Shown here in pieces: positions 1 through 6,798 of a DNA stretch of 59,192 bases. The DNA comes from an uncultured Rhodobiaceae bacterium (GTDB lineage Bacteria; Pseudomonadota; Alphaproteobacteria; RS24): NCBI GenBank assembly GCA_937876775.1, contig CALEFA010000006.1:1-59192 (forward strand). The letters are read 5' to 3'. Positions within the stretch are counted from its first letter, which is position 1. Each line of letters opens with the position of its first letter. The notes below the pieces were generated by a model. That model saw nothing but the letters and a program-made list of their open reading frames with translations, did no database searches and was not told where the DNA came from. A program made the position numbers and the translations under genes.

Positions 1-441
1 ACACAGAGCAGCGGCATCAGCCGTGACATTCGGGCGGCTTTCATAAATCACCCCAATAACCCCTAAAGGCACACGCACGCGGTCGATATCAAGGCCGCTT
101 GGCACTTGCCATCGCGCCAAAGACTGGCCGACCGGATCGGGTAGGTCAATAATTGCTTCAATGGCCTTGGCGATGCCCTCAAGGCGATTTTCATCCAGCA
201 TAATACGGTCGAGGCGGGCCTGATTAACGCCTTCGGCTTGCGCCAATTTCATATCTTCCCCATTGGCGGCGAGAATATCGTCGGCGGCGGCACGCAATTC
301 ATTGGCGGCGTTTTGCAAGGCCTGATTCTTGACCGAGGTGTGACTAATCGCCAATTGCCGTGCAGCGGCGCGCGCCTTGGCGCCAATATCGAGCATAAGG
401 GTTTGTAACTCTGCCTGATTATCTGCTTTTCTATCTGACAT
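1..441 (-). CDS. proA: Gamma-glutamyl phosphate reductase ProA, N-terminal part (cut by window edge)
   Basis: Second enzyme of proline biosynthesis: NADPH-dependent reduction of gamma-glutamyl phosphate to glutamate semialdehyde in the cytosol. The first 147 codons are present, reading leftwards off the window. The start is an ATG at 439-441, and the product begins MSDRKADNQAELQ. The ordered features match the ProA family: an N-terminal helix with ARAAARQLA, the stretch AANGEDMKLAQ, and the diagnostic RVPLGVIGVIYESRPNVT just before the edge. The aldehyde-dehydrogenase catalytic cysteine lies outside the window. It starts 5 bases after the proB stop, so proB and proA form one transcript and their products act in succession. 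Confidence 0.95.
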   Translation of the reverse strand, partial: MSDRKADNQAELQTLMLDIGAKARAAARQLAISHTSVKNQALQNAANELRAAADDILAANGEDMKLAQAEGVNQARLDRIMLDENRLEGIAKAIEAIIDLPDPVGQSLARWQVPSGLDIDRVRVPLGVIGVIYESRPNVTADAAALC

Positions 442-446
442 ATCGA

Positions 447-1613
447 TTACTTTCCGTTGCTTGTCGTTTGGCCGTTGCTTGCCGTTTGGCCGTGGCTTGT
501 CGTTTGGCTCATCACTAAATCATCGCGGTGGATCATTTCAGAGCGACCATTATAGCCTAAGAGTGAGACGATTTCTGAACTTTGCCGGCCAATAATGCGG
601 TCTGCTGAAGCGCTGGCATAGGCGGTGAGGCCGCGCGCCATATCGACACCGTCGGGGCCGATAATCGCCACGCAATCGCCGCGTTCAAACTCGCCATCAA
701 TTGCCGTCACGCCAATCGGCAACAGCGACTTACCGGCCTGCAAAGCGGCGCAGGCACCAGCATCAATATGTAAGCTACCGCGCGGCTTGAGATTGCCACC
801 AATCCAGTTTTGCCGTGCCGAACGTGGGTTTTCATGCGCTTTAAAAAGCGTTGAAGCGGCGCCTTGTGACAGCGCGACCAAAGGATTATGCATGCGGCCA
901 TCGGCCAAAACCATGTGACAGCCGCTTTGCATAGCAATACGTGCGGCTTCCAGTTTGGTGACCATGCCGCCAGAACCATAATCACTATTGGAACCGCCTG
1001 CCATGGCCATGACCGCCTCATCAACCACGTCGATTTCGGTGATTAATTCAGCCGAGGCGTCTTTCCCCGGGGCGGCGGTGTAGAGCCCGTCGACATCAGA
1101 AAATAAGATCAGGCAATCGGCAGAAATCATACCGGCAACGCGGGCGGCCAAGCGGTCATTGTCGCCATAACGCAATTCTTGCGTGGCCACTGTGTCATTC
1201 TCATTGATAATTGGAATGGCACCTAAATCGAGCAGGCTTTGCAATGTCCGCCGACCGTTCAAATAGCGGCGCCTTTGCTCTGTGTCCTCAAGGGTCAATA
1301 AAATTTGCGCCGCTGACAGACCAAGTGGTTGCAAAACCTCTTTCCAGCCATGCGCCAGATCAATCTGTCCGGTGGCCGCCGCTGCTTGGCTTTGTTCAAG
1401 TGTGAGCGTGTCGCGCGATAAGCCCAGGGCGGCGCAGCCAAGCGCCACGGCGCCCGATGACACAACAATAATTTGTTGTCCATTGGCCCGCGCTTGCGCC
1501 AAATCAGCGGCCAGCGCGGCTAACCATGTCCGGTTGAGTTGATTGCCATCAATCAGCAGCGATGAGCCGACTTTGACGACCAGAATTTTAGCATTGGAAA
1601 CTTCGGCACGCAT
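447..1613 (-). CDS. proB: Glutamate 5-kinase ProB with C-terminal PUA domain
   Basis: Phosphorylates glutamate to gamma-glutamyl phosphate, the first committed step to proline. The N-terminal amino-acid-kinase domain shows VVKVGSSLL, SSGAVALG, NENDTV, SDVDGLYTA and GGMVTKLEAA in the expected order; a PUA domain fills about the last 100 residues. I chose the ATG at 1611-1613 (MRAEVSNAKI) over a start 10 codons upstream, because the longer form would run into obg and family members start just before the kinase strand. The protein is 388 residues, slightly longer than usual because of the repeat-encoded polar tail. The start lies two bases after the obg stop, so translation is probably coupled. 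Activity is normally feedback-inhibited by proline. Confidence 0.95.
   Translation of the reverse strand: MRAEVSNAKILVVKVGSSLLIDGNQLNRTWLAALAADLAQARANGQQIIVVSSGAVALGCAALGLSRDTLTLEQSQAAAATGQIDLAHGWKEVLQPLGLSAAQILLTLEDTEQRRRYLNGRRTLQSLLDLGAIPIINENDTVATQELRYGDNDRLAARVAGMISADCLILFSDVDGLYTAAPGKDASAELITEIDVVDEAVMAMAGGSNSDYGSGGMVTKLEAARIAMQSGCHMVLADGRMHNPLVALSQGAASTLFKAHENPRSARQNWIGGNLKPRGSLHIDAGACAALQAGKSLLPIGVTAIDGEFERGDCVAIIGPDGVDMARGLTAYASASADRIIGRQSSEIVSLLGYNGRSEMIHRDDLVMSQTTSHGQTASNGQTTSNGK
454..507. repeat. Three tandem 18-bp units in the 3' end of proB
   Basis: Three head-to-tail 18-base units lie at 454-471, 472-489 and 490-507; each differs from its neighbours by one or two bases. They are in frame with proB and encode a repeating six-residue Ser/Asn-Gly-Gln-Thr pattern at the very C-terminus of glutamate 5-kinase (SHGQTA, SNGQTT, SNGK). 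They look like a slippage-type expansion of a dispensable tail. No such tail is expected in a standard ProB. Confidence 0.85.
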
Positions 1614-1615
1614 CG

Positions 1616-2686
1616 TCACGAGCCCTGAGCTAGCGGGTGCCAAGGGGCGTCATCATCAGCGTCGTCTGACGGGAATGGACTGTCTGATGCAGGTTTGCCC
1701 TTATTGTCAATGATGCCTAAAAGTGTGTCATTGAGCTCTTGCATATTGAGGCCGGTTACGGCTGAAATTTGTCGGACGGGCGTGTCGCAAACGGCTTGTA
1801 GTGTTGCCAGTTTTTCAGCCAATATTTCATCGGTCAGCGCATCGCATTTTGTCAGGGCGACAATTTCTTGCTTTTGCGACAGGCCGTCATCGTAAGCGGC
1901 CAATTCATTGCGAATAATTTGGTAAGCGCCGACCAAATCTTCTTGCGTCGCATCGACCAAATGCAGCAAAACGGCACAGCGTTCAACATGGCCGAGGAAG
2001 CGATGGCCCAAGCCGGCGCCTTCGCTGGCACCCTCAATGAGACCAGGAATATCCGCCATGACAAATTCGCGCCCACGCGCGCCAACGACTCCCAAATTGG
2101 GGTGCAATGTGGTAAAAGGATAATCAGCAATTTTTGGCCGCGCGCGACTGACATTGGCCAATAAGGTGGACTTGCCAGCATTCGGCAGACCAATCAAACC
2201 AATATCAGCAATTAACTTAAGGCGTAGCCATATCCAAGCCTCGCGACCTTCAAGGCCGGGGTTGGCATGGCGCGGCGCGCGATTAACGGGGCCTTTGAAA
2301 TGGGTGTTTCCAAAGCCGCCATTGCCGCCCTTGGCAAGGATTTCAATCTGGCCAATTTCGGTTAAATCGGCAATCAGCGTTTCATTGTCTTCGGCAAAAA
2401 TTTGCGTACCGACCGGCACGCGCAAGATACGGTCTTGGCCATCGGCACCGGTGCGGTTGCTCCCCATACCATGAACGCCGGTGCTGGCTTTGAAATGCTG
2501 CTGGTAGCGATAGTCAATCAGCGTGTTTAGCCCGTCGACACATTCGGCAATAATATCACCGCCCCGGCCACCATCGCCGCCGTCGGGGCCGCCAAATTCA
2601 ACATATTTCTCGCGCCGGAAGCTAATGCACCCAGCCCCGCCATCGCCAGAGCGAATATAGACTTTCGCCTGATCGAGAAATTTCAT
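1616..2686 (-). CDS. obg: Obg/CgtA family GTPase
   Basis: Essential ribosome-associated GTPase involved in 50S assembly and stress/cell-cycle control. The glycine-rich Obg fold is at the N-terminus ([22 protein letters not shown]). The G domain follows with P-loop GLPNAGKST, switch [15 protein letters not shown] in place of the common NKxD, and SAVTG. A short acidic C-terminal tail ends the protein. The start at 2684-2686 is preceded by a good Shine-Dalgarno (AAAGAGGTAAG) and gives the canonical [17 protein letters not shown]; a longer frame upstream adds nothing conserved. 356 residues, normal length. It sits between rpmA and proB, as in many alphaproteobacteria. Confidence 0.97.
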   Translation of the reverse strand: MKFLDQAKVYIRSGDGGAGCISFRREKYVEFGGPDGGDGGRGGDIIAECVDGLNTLIDYRYQQHFKASTGVHGMGSNRTGADGQDRILRVPVGTQIFAEDNETLIADLTEIGQIEILAKGGNGGFGNTHFKGPVNRAPRHANPGLEGREAWIWLRLKLIADIGLIGLPNAGKSTLLANVSRARPKIADYPFTTLHPNLGVVGARGREFVMADIPGLIEGASEGAGLGHRFLGHVERCAVLLHLVDATQEDLVGAYQIIRNELAAYDDGLSQKQEIVALTKCDALTDEILAEKLATLQAVCDTPVRQISAVTGLNMQELNDTLLGIIDNKGKPASDSPFPSDDADDDAPWHPLAQGS

Positions 2687-2715
2687 CGTCTTACCTCTTT
2701 GGCCATGTTCAGGCC

Positions 2716-2752
2716 TAATGGCCATTATGGCCGTATGCGCGCCCTGTCTGAA
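2716..2752 (-). promoter_or_regulatory. Possible obg promoter overlapped by a 12-bp palindrome
   Basis: On the minus strand TTCAGA (2747-2752) and CATAAT (2724-2729) are 17 bases apart, a weak sigma-70-like pair about 40 bases upstream of obg. A perfect palindrome TAATGGCCATTA (2716-2727) overlaps the -10 box, so it could be an operator or simply part of the repeated GGCC texture here. The rpmA terminator lies immediately upstream, so a separate promoter for obg-proB-proA is reasonable. This is inference from sequence match only. Confidence 0.25.
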
Positions 2753-2819
2753 CGCCTTCTAATTTACGTGTTTGCTCGTGTTGTTCAAATTAAAACTTCA
2801 CGGCTGCCTTACAGGCATG

Positions 2820-2847
2820 AAAAAAGGGAGATGGTGGCCCATCTCCC
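2820..2847 (-). terminator. Rho-independent terminator after rpmA
   Basis: A perfect 9-bp stem, GGGAGATGG/CCATCTCCC (arms 2826-2834 and 2839-2847) with a four-base loop, is followed on the minus strand by six T residues (2820-2825). It lies about 40 bases past the rpmA stop. A second GC-rich hairpin without a T run (about 2870-2886) sits directly after the stop codon. Together they should separate rplU-rpmA from obg-proB-proA. Confidence 0.85.
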
Positions 2848-2886
2848 TGAATTTCAGCTGGCCACCCGTTACGGGCCGCCGGCCCG

Positions 2887-3156
2887 TTATTCTGCTGCTT
2901 CAGCCAGTGGTGTGACGGATACAGTCGTCCGGCCACCACGGGTTTGAGCAAAAGTTACATTGCCTTCGACAACGGCAAAGATTGTGTGGTCCTTACCCAT
3001 GCCGACATGCTCGCCCGGGTGCCATTTGGTGCCGCGCTGACGGATAATGATGTTGCCTGGAATGACGTGCTCGCCACCAAATTTTTTCACGCCAAGACGG
3101 CGTCCGGCGCTATCGCGACCGTTGCGGGATGAACCGCCAGCTTTTTTATGAGCCAT
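2887..3156 (-). CDS. rpmA: Large-subunit ribosomal protein bL27
   Basis: Small basic 50S protein whose N-terminal tail reaches the peptidyl-transferase centre. It begins [16 protein letters not shown] with the family signature [12 protein letters not shown] and a second block [15 protein letters not shown]; 89 residues, normal length. There is no Firmicutes-type N-terminal extension needing cleavage. It follows rplU after a 5-base gap, the usual rplU-rpmA pair, and a strong terminator lies downstream. Confidence 0.98.
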   Translation of the reverse strand: MAHKKAGGSSRNGRDSAGRRLGVKKFGGEHVIPGNIIIRQRGTKWHPGEHVGMGKDHTIFAVVEGNVTFAQTRGGRTTVSVTPLAEAAE

Positions 3157-3161
3157 TTATT

Positions 3162-3551
3162 CTACTCCTCGCTTGCGCCCGCATCGGCGCTTTCATCTGC
3201 TTTAGCTTTTTTCGGCGCCGCTTTTTTGGCTGCCGCTTTAGCTGAAATATCGGTGATCTTTACAACAGTCTGGTGTTGCTGGTGACCCTTGGTGCGGTGA
3301 TAATTTTTCCGCCGCTTAAACTTTACGACAGTAATTTTATCGGCCCGATCTTGACCCAAAACTTCTGCCTTAACGCTTGCACCGGTTACCGTAGGTGCAC
3401 CAATTGTAGGCTCTTTACCAGCTTCGCCGACAATCAGAATATCGTCAAACGTGACTTTATCACCTGCGTTGCCTTCGAGACGTTCCACAGCAATGACATC
3501 ATCTTTGCTGACGCGGTATTGTTTCCCGCCGGTGCGAATTACTGCATACAT
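3162..3551 (-). CDS. rplU: Large-subunit ribosomal protein bL21
   Basis: 50S protein that binds 23S rRNA. The start at 3549-3551 gives MYAVIRTGGKQYRVSKDDV, the canonical bL21 N-terminus. The conserved core ends at about residue 102 (GHRQ-like block KRRKNYHRTKGHQQHQT). A lysine/alanine-rich, then acidic, extension of about 27 residues follows (AAAKKAAPKKAK, ending in GASEE); such tails are common in alphaproteobacterial bL21. It is first gene of the rplU-rpmA unit and is preceded by a convincing promoter and a leader hairpin. Confidence 0.97.
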   Translation of the reverse strand: MYAVIRTGGKQYRVSKDDVIAVERLEGNAGDKVTFDDILIVGEAGKEPTIGAPTVTGASVKAEVLGQDRADKITVVKFKRRKNYHRTKGHQQHQTVVKITDISAKAAAKKAAPKKAKADESADAGASEE

Positions 3552-3611
3552 CGTTCTGTTGCCTTTATCTAAATCGCCGTGTTTTTGCCACACGTCTGTA
3601 TAATCTCAAAA

Positions 3612-3628
3612 GGGCTGAAACCCAGCCC
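3612..3628 (-). promoter_or_regulatory. Stem-loop at the start of the rplU leader
   Basis: An inverted repeat GGGCTG/CAGCCC (arms 3612-3617 and 3623-3628), followed on the minus strand by four T, lies about 6-22 bases into the transcript predicted from the rplU promoter. It could be an RNA-stabilising 5' cap hairpin, a protein-binding leader for ribosomal-protein autoregulation, or a weak terminator for the upstream gene. It resembles a leader more than a terminator because it lies downstream of the promoter. Confidence 0.45.
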
Positions 3629-3640
3629 TGACAAGCGGCG

Positions 3641-3668
3641 AATATACAAAGCCGCCTGCGCAAGTCAA
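3641..3668 (-). promoter_or_regulatory. Sigma-70-type promoter for rplU-rpmA
   Basis: On the minus strand TTGACT (3663-3668) and TATATT (3641-3646) are separated by 16 bases, close to the housekeeping consensus. The predicted start near 3634 leaves an 80-base leader before the rplU ATG. The same -35 hexamer TTGACT appears in front of rpmH. Confidence 0.65.
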
Positions 3669-3706
3669 GCATTAATCAACGCCGCCTATGTGAGTAAAAA
3701 AACTGA

Positions 3707-4693
3707 CTAAAAACGGCTCGGGTCTACAATCACGCGGCCGACCAGTTGACGGTTTTCCATCCGCGCAAAAGCGTTGCGCCATTGGCTCAGTGGTAGTTCA
3801 CAATCGACATAGGGGGTAATCTTGCCCTGCGCCGCTAAATCCCACACGGCGGCCATATTTTCGATACCGGCTTGTGGTGCGCGGCGGCCATATTCACCGG
3901 CCCGCACGCCAACCACACTAAACCCTTTAATCAGCGGCATATTGGCGGAAATATTAGGAATTCGCCCTGAAGCAAAGCCGACGACAAGCAAGCGTCCCCC
4001 CCAGGCAATACATCTGACGCTTTCGTCGAACACGTCGCCGCCGACCGGATCATAAATAACATCGGCACCCATGCCGCCAGTGATTTCTTTGACTTGTTCG
4101 CGGAATCCATTTTGTGAATTAAGCGCCGCTTCAACCGGCACATGGGCCTTGATTTTCGCCAGTTTTTCATCTGATGAGGCGACGGCAATGACTTTTGCAC
4201 CCAAATGATGCGCCAAATCAACTGCTGCTAGCCCAACCCCACCGGCAGCGCCATGCACCAAAAGCCATTCATCCTTTTGCAAATAACCGCGCCGCACCAA
4301 TGACACATAGGCCGTCAAATAGGCGCTGGTGGTCGCGGCGGCTTGCGCATAGCTTAAATTATCTGGTTTCAGGCGGCTGGTGGCGGCTTCAAAAACCCCA
4401 TATTCGGCCAAACCGCCGCCCAATTTGCTGGCCACCACGGCTTGCCCAACGGTAAAACCTTCAACCCGATCGCCAAGCGCAATAATATCACCGGCGATTT
4501 CCGTGCCCGGGATAAAAGGCAGGTTTGGTTTGTGCTGATAAAGCCCTTGGGTCATAAGCAAGTCAGGAAAGCCAATGGCGGCGGCACGAATTTGCACCAA
4601 AATTTGCCCCTTTTGGGGAGTTGGACGGTCGATGTCGACAATCGAACAACCAGCGAAATCTTCAGCCAACTCACTTACACTTAAGGCTTTCAT
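3707..4693 (-). CDS. NADPH:quinone oxidoreductase-like zinc-less MDR enzyme
   Basis: Cytosolic medium-chain dehydrogenase/reductase of the quinone oxidoreductase (QOR) group, which reduces quinones or enones with NADPH; the substrate cannot be read from sequence. The GroES-like half contains IRAAAIGFPDLLMTQG and FIPGTEIAGDI. The Rossmann half has VHGAAGGVGLAAVDLA, the AAxGGVG signature of zinc-independent members. No structural or catalytic zinc cysteines are evident. The start at 4693 (MKALSVSEL) matches family N-termini and has GGGGAAA upstream; a start five codons earlier is possible. 328 residues, normal. It stands alone between rplU and the TetR region, with its own likely leader. Confidence 0.85.
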   Translation of the reverse strand: MKALSVSELAEDFAGCSIVDIDRPTPQKGQILVQIRAAAIGFPDLLMTQGLYQHKPNLPFIPGTEIAGDIIALGDRVEGFTVGQAVVASKLGGGLAEYGVFEAATSRLKPDNLSYAQAAATTSAYLTAYVSLVRRGYLQKDEWLLVHGAAGGVGLAAVDLAHHLGAKVIAVASSDEKLAKIKAHVPVEAALNSQNGFREQVKEITGGMGADVIYDPVGGDVFDESVRCIAWGGRLLVVGFASGRIPNISANMPLIKGFSVVGVRAGEYGRRAPQAGIENMAAVWDLAAQGKITPYVDCELPLSQWRNAFARMENRQLVGRVIVDPSRF

Positions 4694-4782
4694 GATATTT
4701 TTCCCCATATCTTGCTCAGTCGCTCCGATAAGCTAGGGACGACTTGTCGCTGCACTATAATCGTAAAATGGCGATTGCGCTA

Positions 4783-4819
4783 AAAAAATGCCGGCCGGTC
4801 TGGGGACAGACCGACCGGC
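4783..4819 (-). terminator. Strong minus-strand Rho-independent terminator
   Basis: A 13-bp stem (arms 4790-4802 and 4807-4819, loop of four bases) is followed on the minus strand by seven T residues (4783-4789). The single imperfection, C-A on the plus strand, becomes a G-U wobble on the minus strand, which argues that minus is the working direction. It lies upstream of the quinone-oxidoreductase gene, so it ends some other RNA coming from 4820-5000 or acts as an attenuator. Confidence 0.7.
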
Positions 4820-4863
4820 TCATATGGCCTCGAAAAAGATAGGGAGAGCTATCGAGACGCCAC

Positions 4864-4959
4864 ATGAAACTCGAAACCGAAGCTGTTTGGCAAAAGCCAG
4901 AATTTGATTCGGTTCAAAACATAGTTCAACCTAACCAGCTACCCCAAGTTTGTCCATAA
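4864..4959 (+). CDS. Possible 31-residue small protein
   Basis: An ATG-to-TAA reading frame encodes a 31-residue peptide beginning MKLETEAVWQKPEF and ending LPQVCP. Codon choice looks like that of real genes here, but the ribosome-binding site is weak: GGGAGAG lies 16 bases upstream and GAG 7 bases upstream. The segment W-x-K-P-x-F recalls the N-terminus of PqqA-like precursor peptides, but the Glu-x3-Tyr pair of PqqA is absent and no radical-SAM or PqqD-like gene is nearby. It may be chance. It overlaps the candidate minus-strand RNA. Confidence 0.2.
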   Translation: MKLETEAVWQKPEFDSVQNIVQPNQLPQVCP

Positions 4960-4995
4960 AATTTAACACGTTTCAATTATATGCGCGGTACAGGC

Positions 4996-5039
4996 GGAAC
5001 ATTGACGCCGTTCTCTTTTGGGCGCATAAATGGAACATT
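4996..5039 (+). promoter_or_regulatory. TetR-gene promoter bracketed by GGAACATT direct repeats
   Basis: TTGACG (5002-5007) and CATAAA (5025-5030) are 17 bases apart. The octamer GGAACATT occurs twice, at 4996-5003 and 5032-5039, 36 bases apart, touching the -35 box and the predicted start site. If this promoter is real, translation of the regulator must begin at 5057, not at the ATG at 5030. The repeats are plausible binding sites for the regulator itself, by inference. Confidence 0.4.
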
Positions 5040-5056
5040 ATCAAGAAAGTTTAAAT

Positions 5057-5692
5057 ATGCCCATTTCGCCTGAGCGGCAGGACCAGCGCCGCAAGCAAAT
5101 TTTAGCTAAGACCAGAGATTTAATTCGTCAAAATGGTATTAAGGCTCTGAACATTCGCGACTTGGCGGCTTTTTGCGGCGTTTCAGTGCCGACACTTTAC
5201 AATCAGTTCGGCAATAAGGATGGTCTGCTGAAGGCCGCAGGCGAAGAGGTATTTCTTCAACATTATGACAATATTATCTACCCATCTAACAGTCGCGGTC
5301 TGACGCGGATCCTTTTTATTGATGGCAAGAATGTCGATATGATCCTCGAGAATGGTGAATTGTCAGTTTATCTCACGCGGGCGGGGCGGGTGGCCAGCGA
5401 CTCATTAAGTGCGGCGCAAAGAGCCATTGGCGAAGCGATTGATGAAATTAAACAACAAGGCGATTTAGTCGACTGGATCGACTCGCATTATATCGCTGGT
5501 CGCATTTATGCTCGTGCGCGCGGCGTCGTCGCCGAATGGGCCATTGGCGCGATTAACGACGACCAATTACGGCGCATTCGGCGCAATGATATGGCGTTGG
5601 CTTTGCTCGGGGTAACCACCGGCGAAACCCACGCTTCTCTGAAACAAATGTTGATCGACGATAGGAGTCATCGTGAAAAAAATCATTCTTAA
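5057..5692 (+). CDS. TetR/AcrR family transcriptional regulator
   Basis: DNA-binding repressor with an N-terminal helix-turn-helix: the block LNIRDLAAFCGVSVPTLYNQ followed by FGNKDGLL matches the TetR signature at about residues 35-65. The C-terminal ligand domain has no recognisable specificity. I chose the ATG at 5057 (MPISPERQ) because the likely -10 box covers the alternative ATG at 5030, and AAGAAAG lies just upstream of 5057. The stop lies 20 bases inside the following dehydrogenase gene, so the regulator is co-translated with it and probably controls the cluster through the sulfatase. 211 residues, normal. Confidence 0.88.
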   Translation: MPISPERQDQRRKQILAKTRDLIRQNGIKALNIRDLAAFCGVSVPTLYNQFGNKDGLLKAAGEEVFLQHYDNIIYPSNSRGLTRILFIDGKNVDMILENGELSVYLTRAGRVASDSLSAAQRAIGEAIDEIKQQGDLVDWIDSHYIAGRIYARARGVVAEWAIGAINDDQLRRIRRNDMALALLGVTTGETHASLKQMLIDDRSHREKNHS

Positions 5693-6677
5693 AAAGCCAG
5701 GTGGGTTAGAAAATTTAACCTTTGTCGACGCCGCTGATTGCACGCCAGGATTTGGTGAAGTTTGCGTCAATTGGAAAGCCAGTTCGCTTAACTATCACGA
5801 TTTATTGGTCGCTCTCGGGGCGATACCGGTTGTCGAAGATCAAATTCCAATGTCCGATGGGGCCGGCGAAATCATCGCCGTCGGCGAGGGGGTTAGCCAA
5901 TGGCAAAAGGGCGATAAAGTGATGTCCTTGTTTTTCCCAAATTGGATGAACGGCCATCCGACGCCGCAAAACACAGCCGCTGTCACTGGCGATACGATTT
6001 TTGGCACGGCCACCCAGCGACAATGTGTGGCGGCCACGGCCCTCACCAAAATGCCGGTTGGCTATAGTTTTGAGCAGGCCGCCACTTTGCCCTGCGCGGC
6101 TTTGACGGCTTGGCGCGGTTTGGTTAGTGAAGGTGGGCTTAAGGCTGGCGACACCGTATTGGTTGAGGGCACAGGCGGCATGTCAATTTTCGGTCTGCAA
6201 ATCGCCAAGGCTGCCGGCGCTTATGTTTATGCGACCTCATCAAGCGATGAGAAACTAGAAAAACTAAAGGCTTTGGGTGCCGACCATGTGGTCAATTATA
6301 AAACCGATGAGAATTGGGGCGCGTCGATTGCCAAACATTCGGGCGGTGGTGTTGACCATGTGCTGGATGCTGGCGGCGATGCGACGATGAAACACTCGAT
6401 TGCCGCGGCCAAAATGGGCGGTAATATTTCATTGATTGGCGTGCTGGGCGGCTTTAGCACAGAGATTGTTTTGCCGATTGTCTTTGGCAAGCATTTGCGC
6501 CTTACAGGCATTGCTGTTGGCAGTGGGCAGCAACAATTGGATATGATTGCCGCCATTGATGCCAGCGGTTTGCAGCCAGTGATTGATAAATCTTTCAGCC
6601 TAGAAAACCTTGCTGATGCTTTTGCTTATCAGCAATCAGGCGCACATTTTGGCAAAATTACCGTGGTTTATGATTGA
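5673..6677 (+). CDS. Medium-chain zinc-type alcohol dehydrogenase/quinone reductase-like oxidoreductase
   Basis: NAD(P)-dependent MDR enzyme. GroES-like half: NWKASSLNYHDLLVALG and MSDGAGEIIAVG. Nucleotide-binding half: TVLVEGTGGMSIFGLQIAKA, then SSDEKLEKLKALGADHVVNY. It starts at GTG (5673) five bases after a clear AGGAG, and overlaps the TetR gene by 20 bases, a strong sign of an operon. The classic catalytic zinc cysteine is replaced in the Asn-Tyr-His-Asp segment, so it may be a zinc-less form. Context with a P450 and sulfatase suggests it oxidises or reduces an alcohol/ketone intermediate, which is inference. 334 residues. Confidence 0.85.
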   Translation: MKKIILKKPGGLENLTFVDAADCTPGFGEVCVNWKASSLNYHDLLVALGAIPVVEDQIPMSDGAGEIIAVGEGVSQWQKGDKVMSLFFPNWMNGHPTPQNTAAVTGDTIFGTATQRQCVAATALTKMPVGYSFEQAATLPCAALTAWRGLVSEGGLKAGDTVLVEGTGGMSIFGLQIAKAAGAYVYATSSSDEKLEKLKALGADHVVNYKTDENWGASIAKHSGGGVDHVLDAGGDATMKHSIAAAKMGGNISLIGVLGGFSTEIVLPIVFGKHLRLTGIAVGSGQQQLDMIAAIDASGLQPVIDKSFSLENLADAFAYQQSGAHFGKITVVYD

Positions 6678-6682
6678 TCAAC

Positions 6683-6713
6683 CCACATTCCAGACTGTGG
6701 CTCAGACTGGAAT
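6683..6713. promoter_or_regulatory. Two mutually exclusive inverted repeats ahead of the P450 gene
   Basis: CCACA/TGTGG (6683-6687 and 6696-6700) and ATTCCAG/CTGGAAT (6687-6693 and 6707-6713) overlap, so only one can form. Neither is followed by a T run, so a terminator is unlikely. Being between the dehydrogenase and P450 genes they may be a regulator site or an RNA switch point. No function can be assigned. Confidence 0.3.
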
Positions 6714-6798
6714 AAGGACGGCTGACAGATATTCTGAATTCACTTGAGTTTGAGGCTTCTTAGGCGATATGCTGTGCGCTCAATTGAGGAGAGAAGTC

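Larger units (their letters stand above)
4783..4969 (-). ncRNA. Candidate intergenic small RNA ending at an orphan terminator
   Basis: The minus strand has a terminator at 4783-4819 with no protein gene upstream on that strand. A TATAAT box on the same strand (4976-4981) would start a transcript near 4969, about 185 bases long. Inside it a hairpin GATAG/CTATC (4838-4853) exposes CUCUCC in the loop, an anti-Shine-Dalgarno-like motif as seen in several alphaproteobacterial regulatory RNAs. No good -35 box was found, and a plus-strand small ORF occupies the same DNA. The call is inference from position and structure. Confidence 0.35.

Noticed and set aside
4864-4959. PqqA precursor peptide
   Set aside because: Only the W-x-K-P-x-F stretch is similar; the crosslinked Glu/Tyr pair and any pqqB-E genes are missing.
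5030-5056. TetR regulator starting at 5030
   Set aside because: The ATG overlaps the probable -10 box; the ATG at 5057 has a better ribosome-binding site and matches family length.
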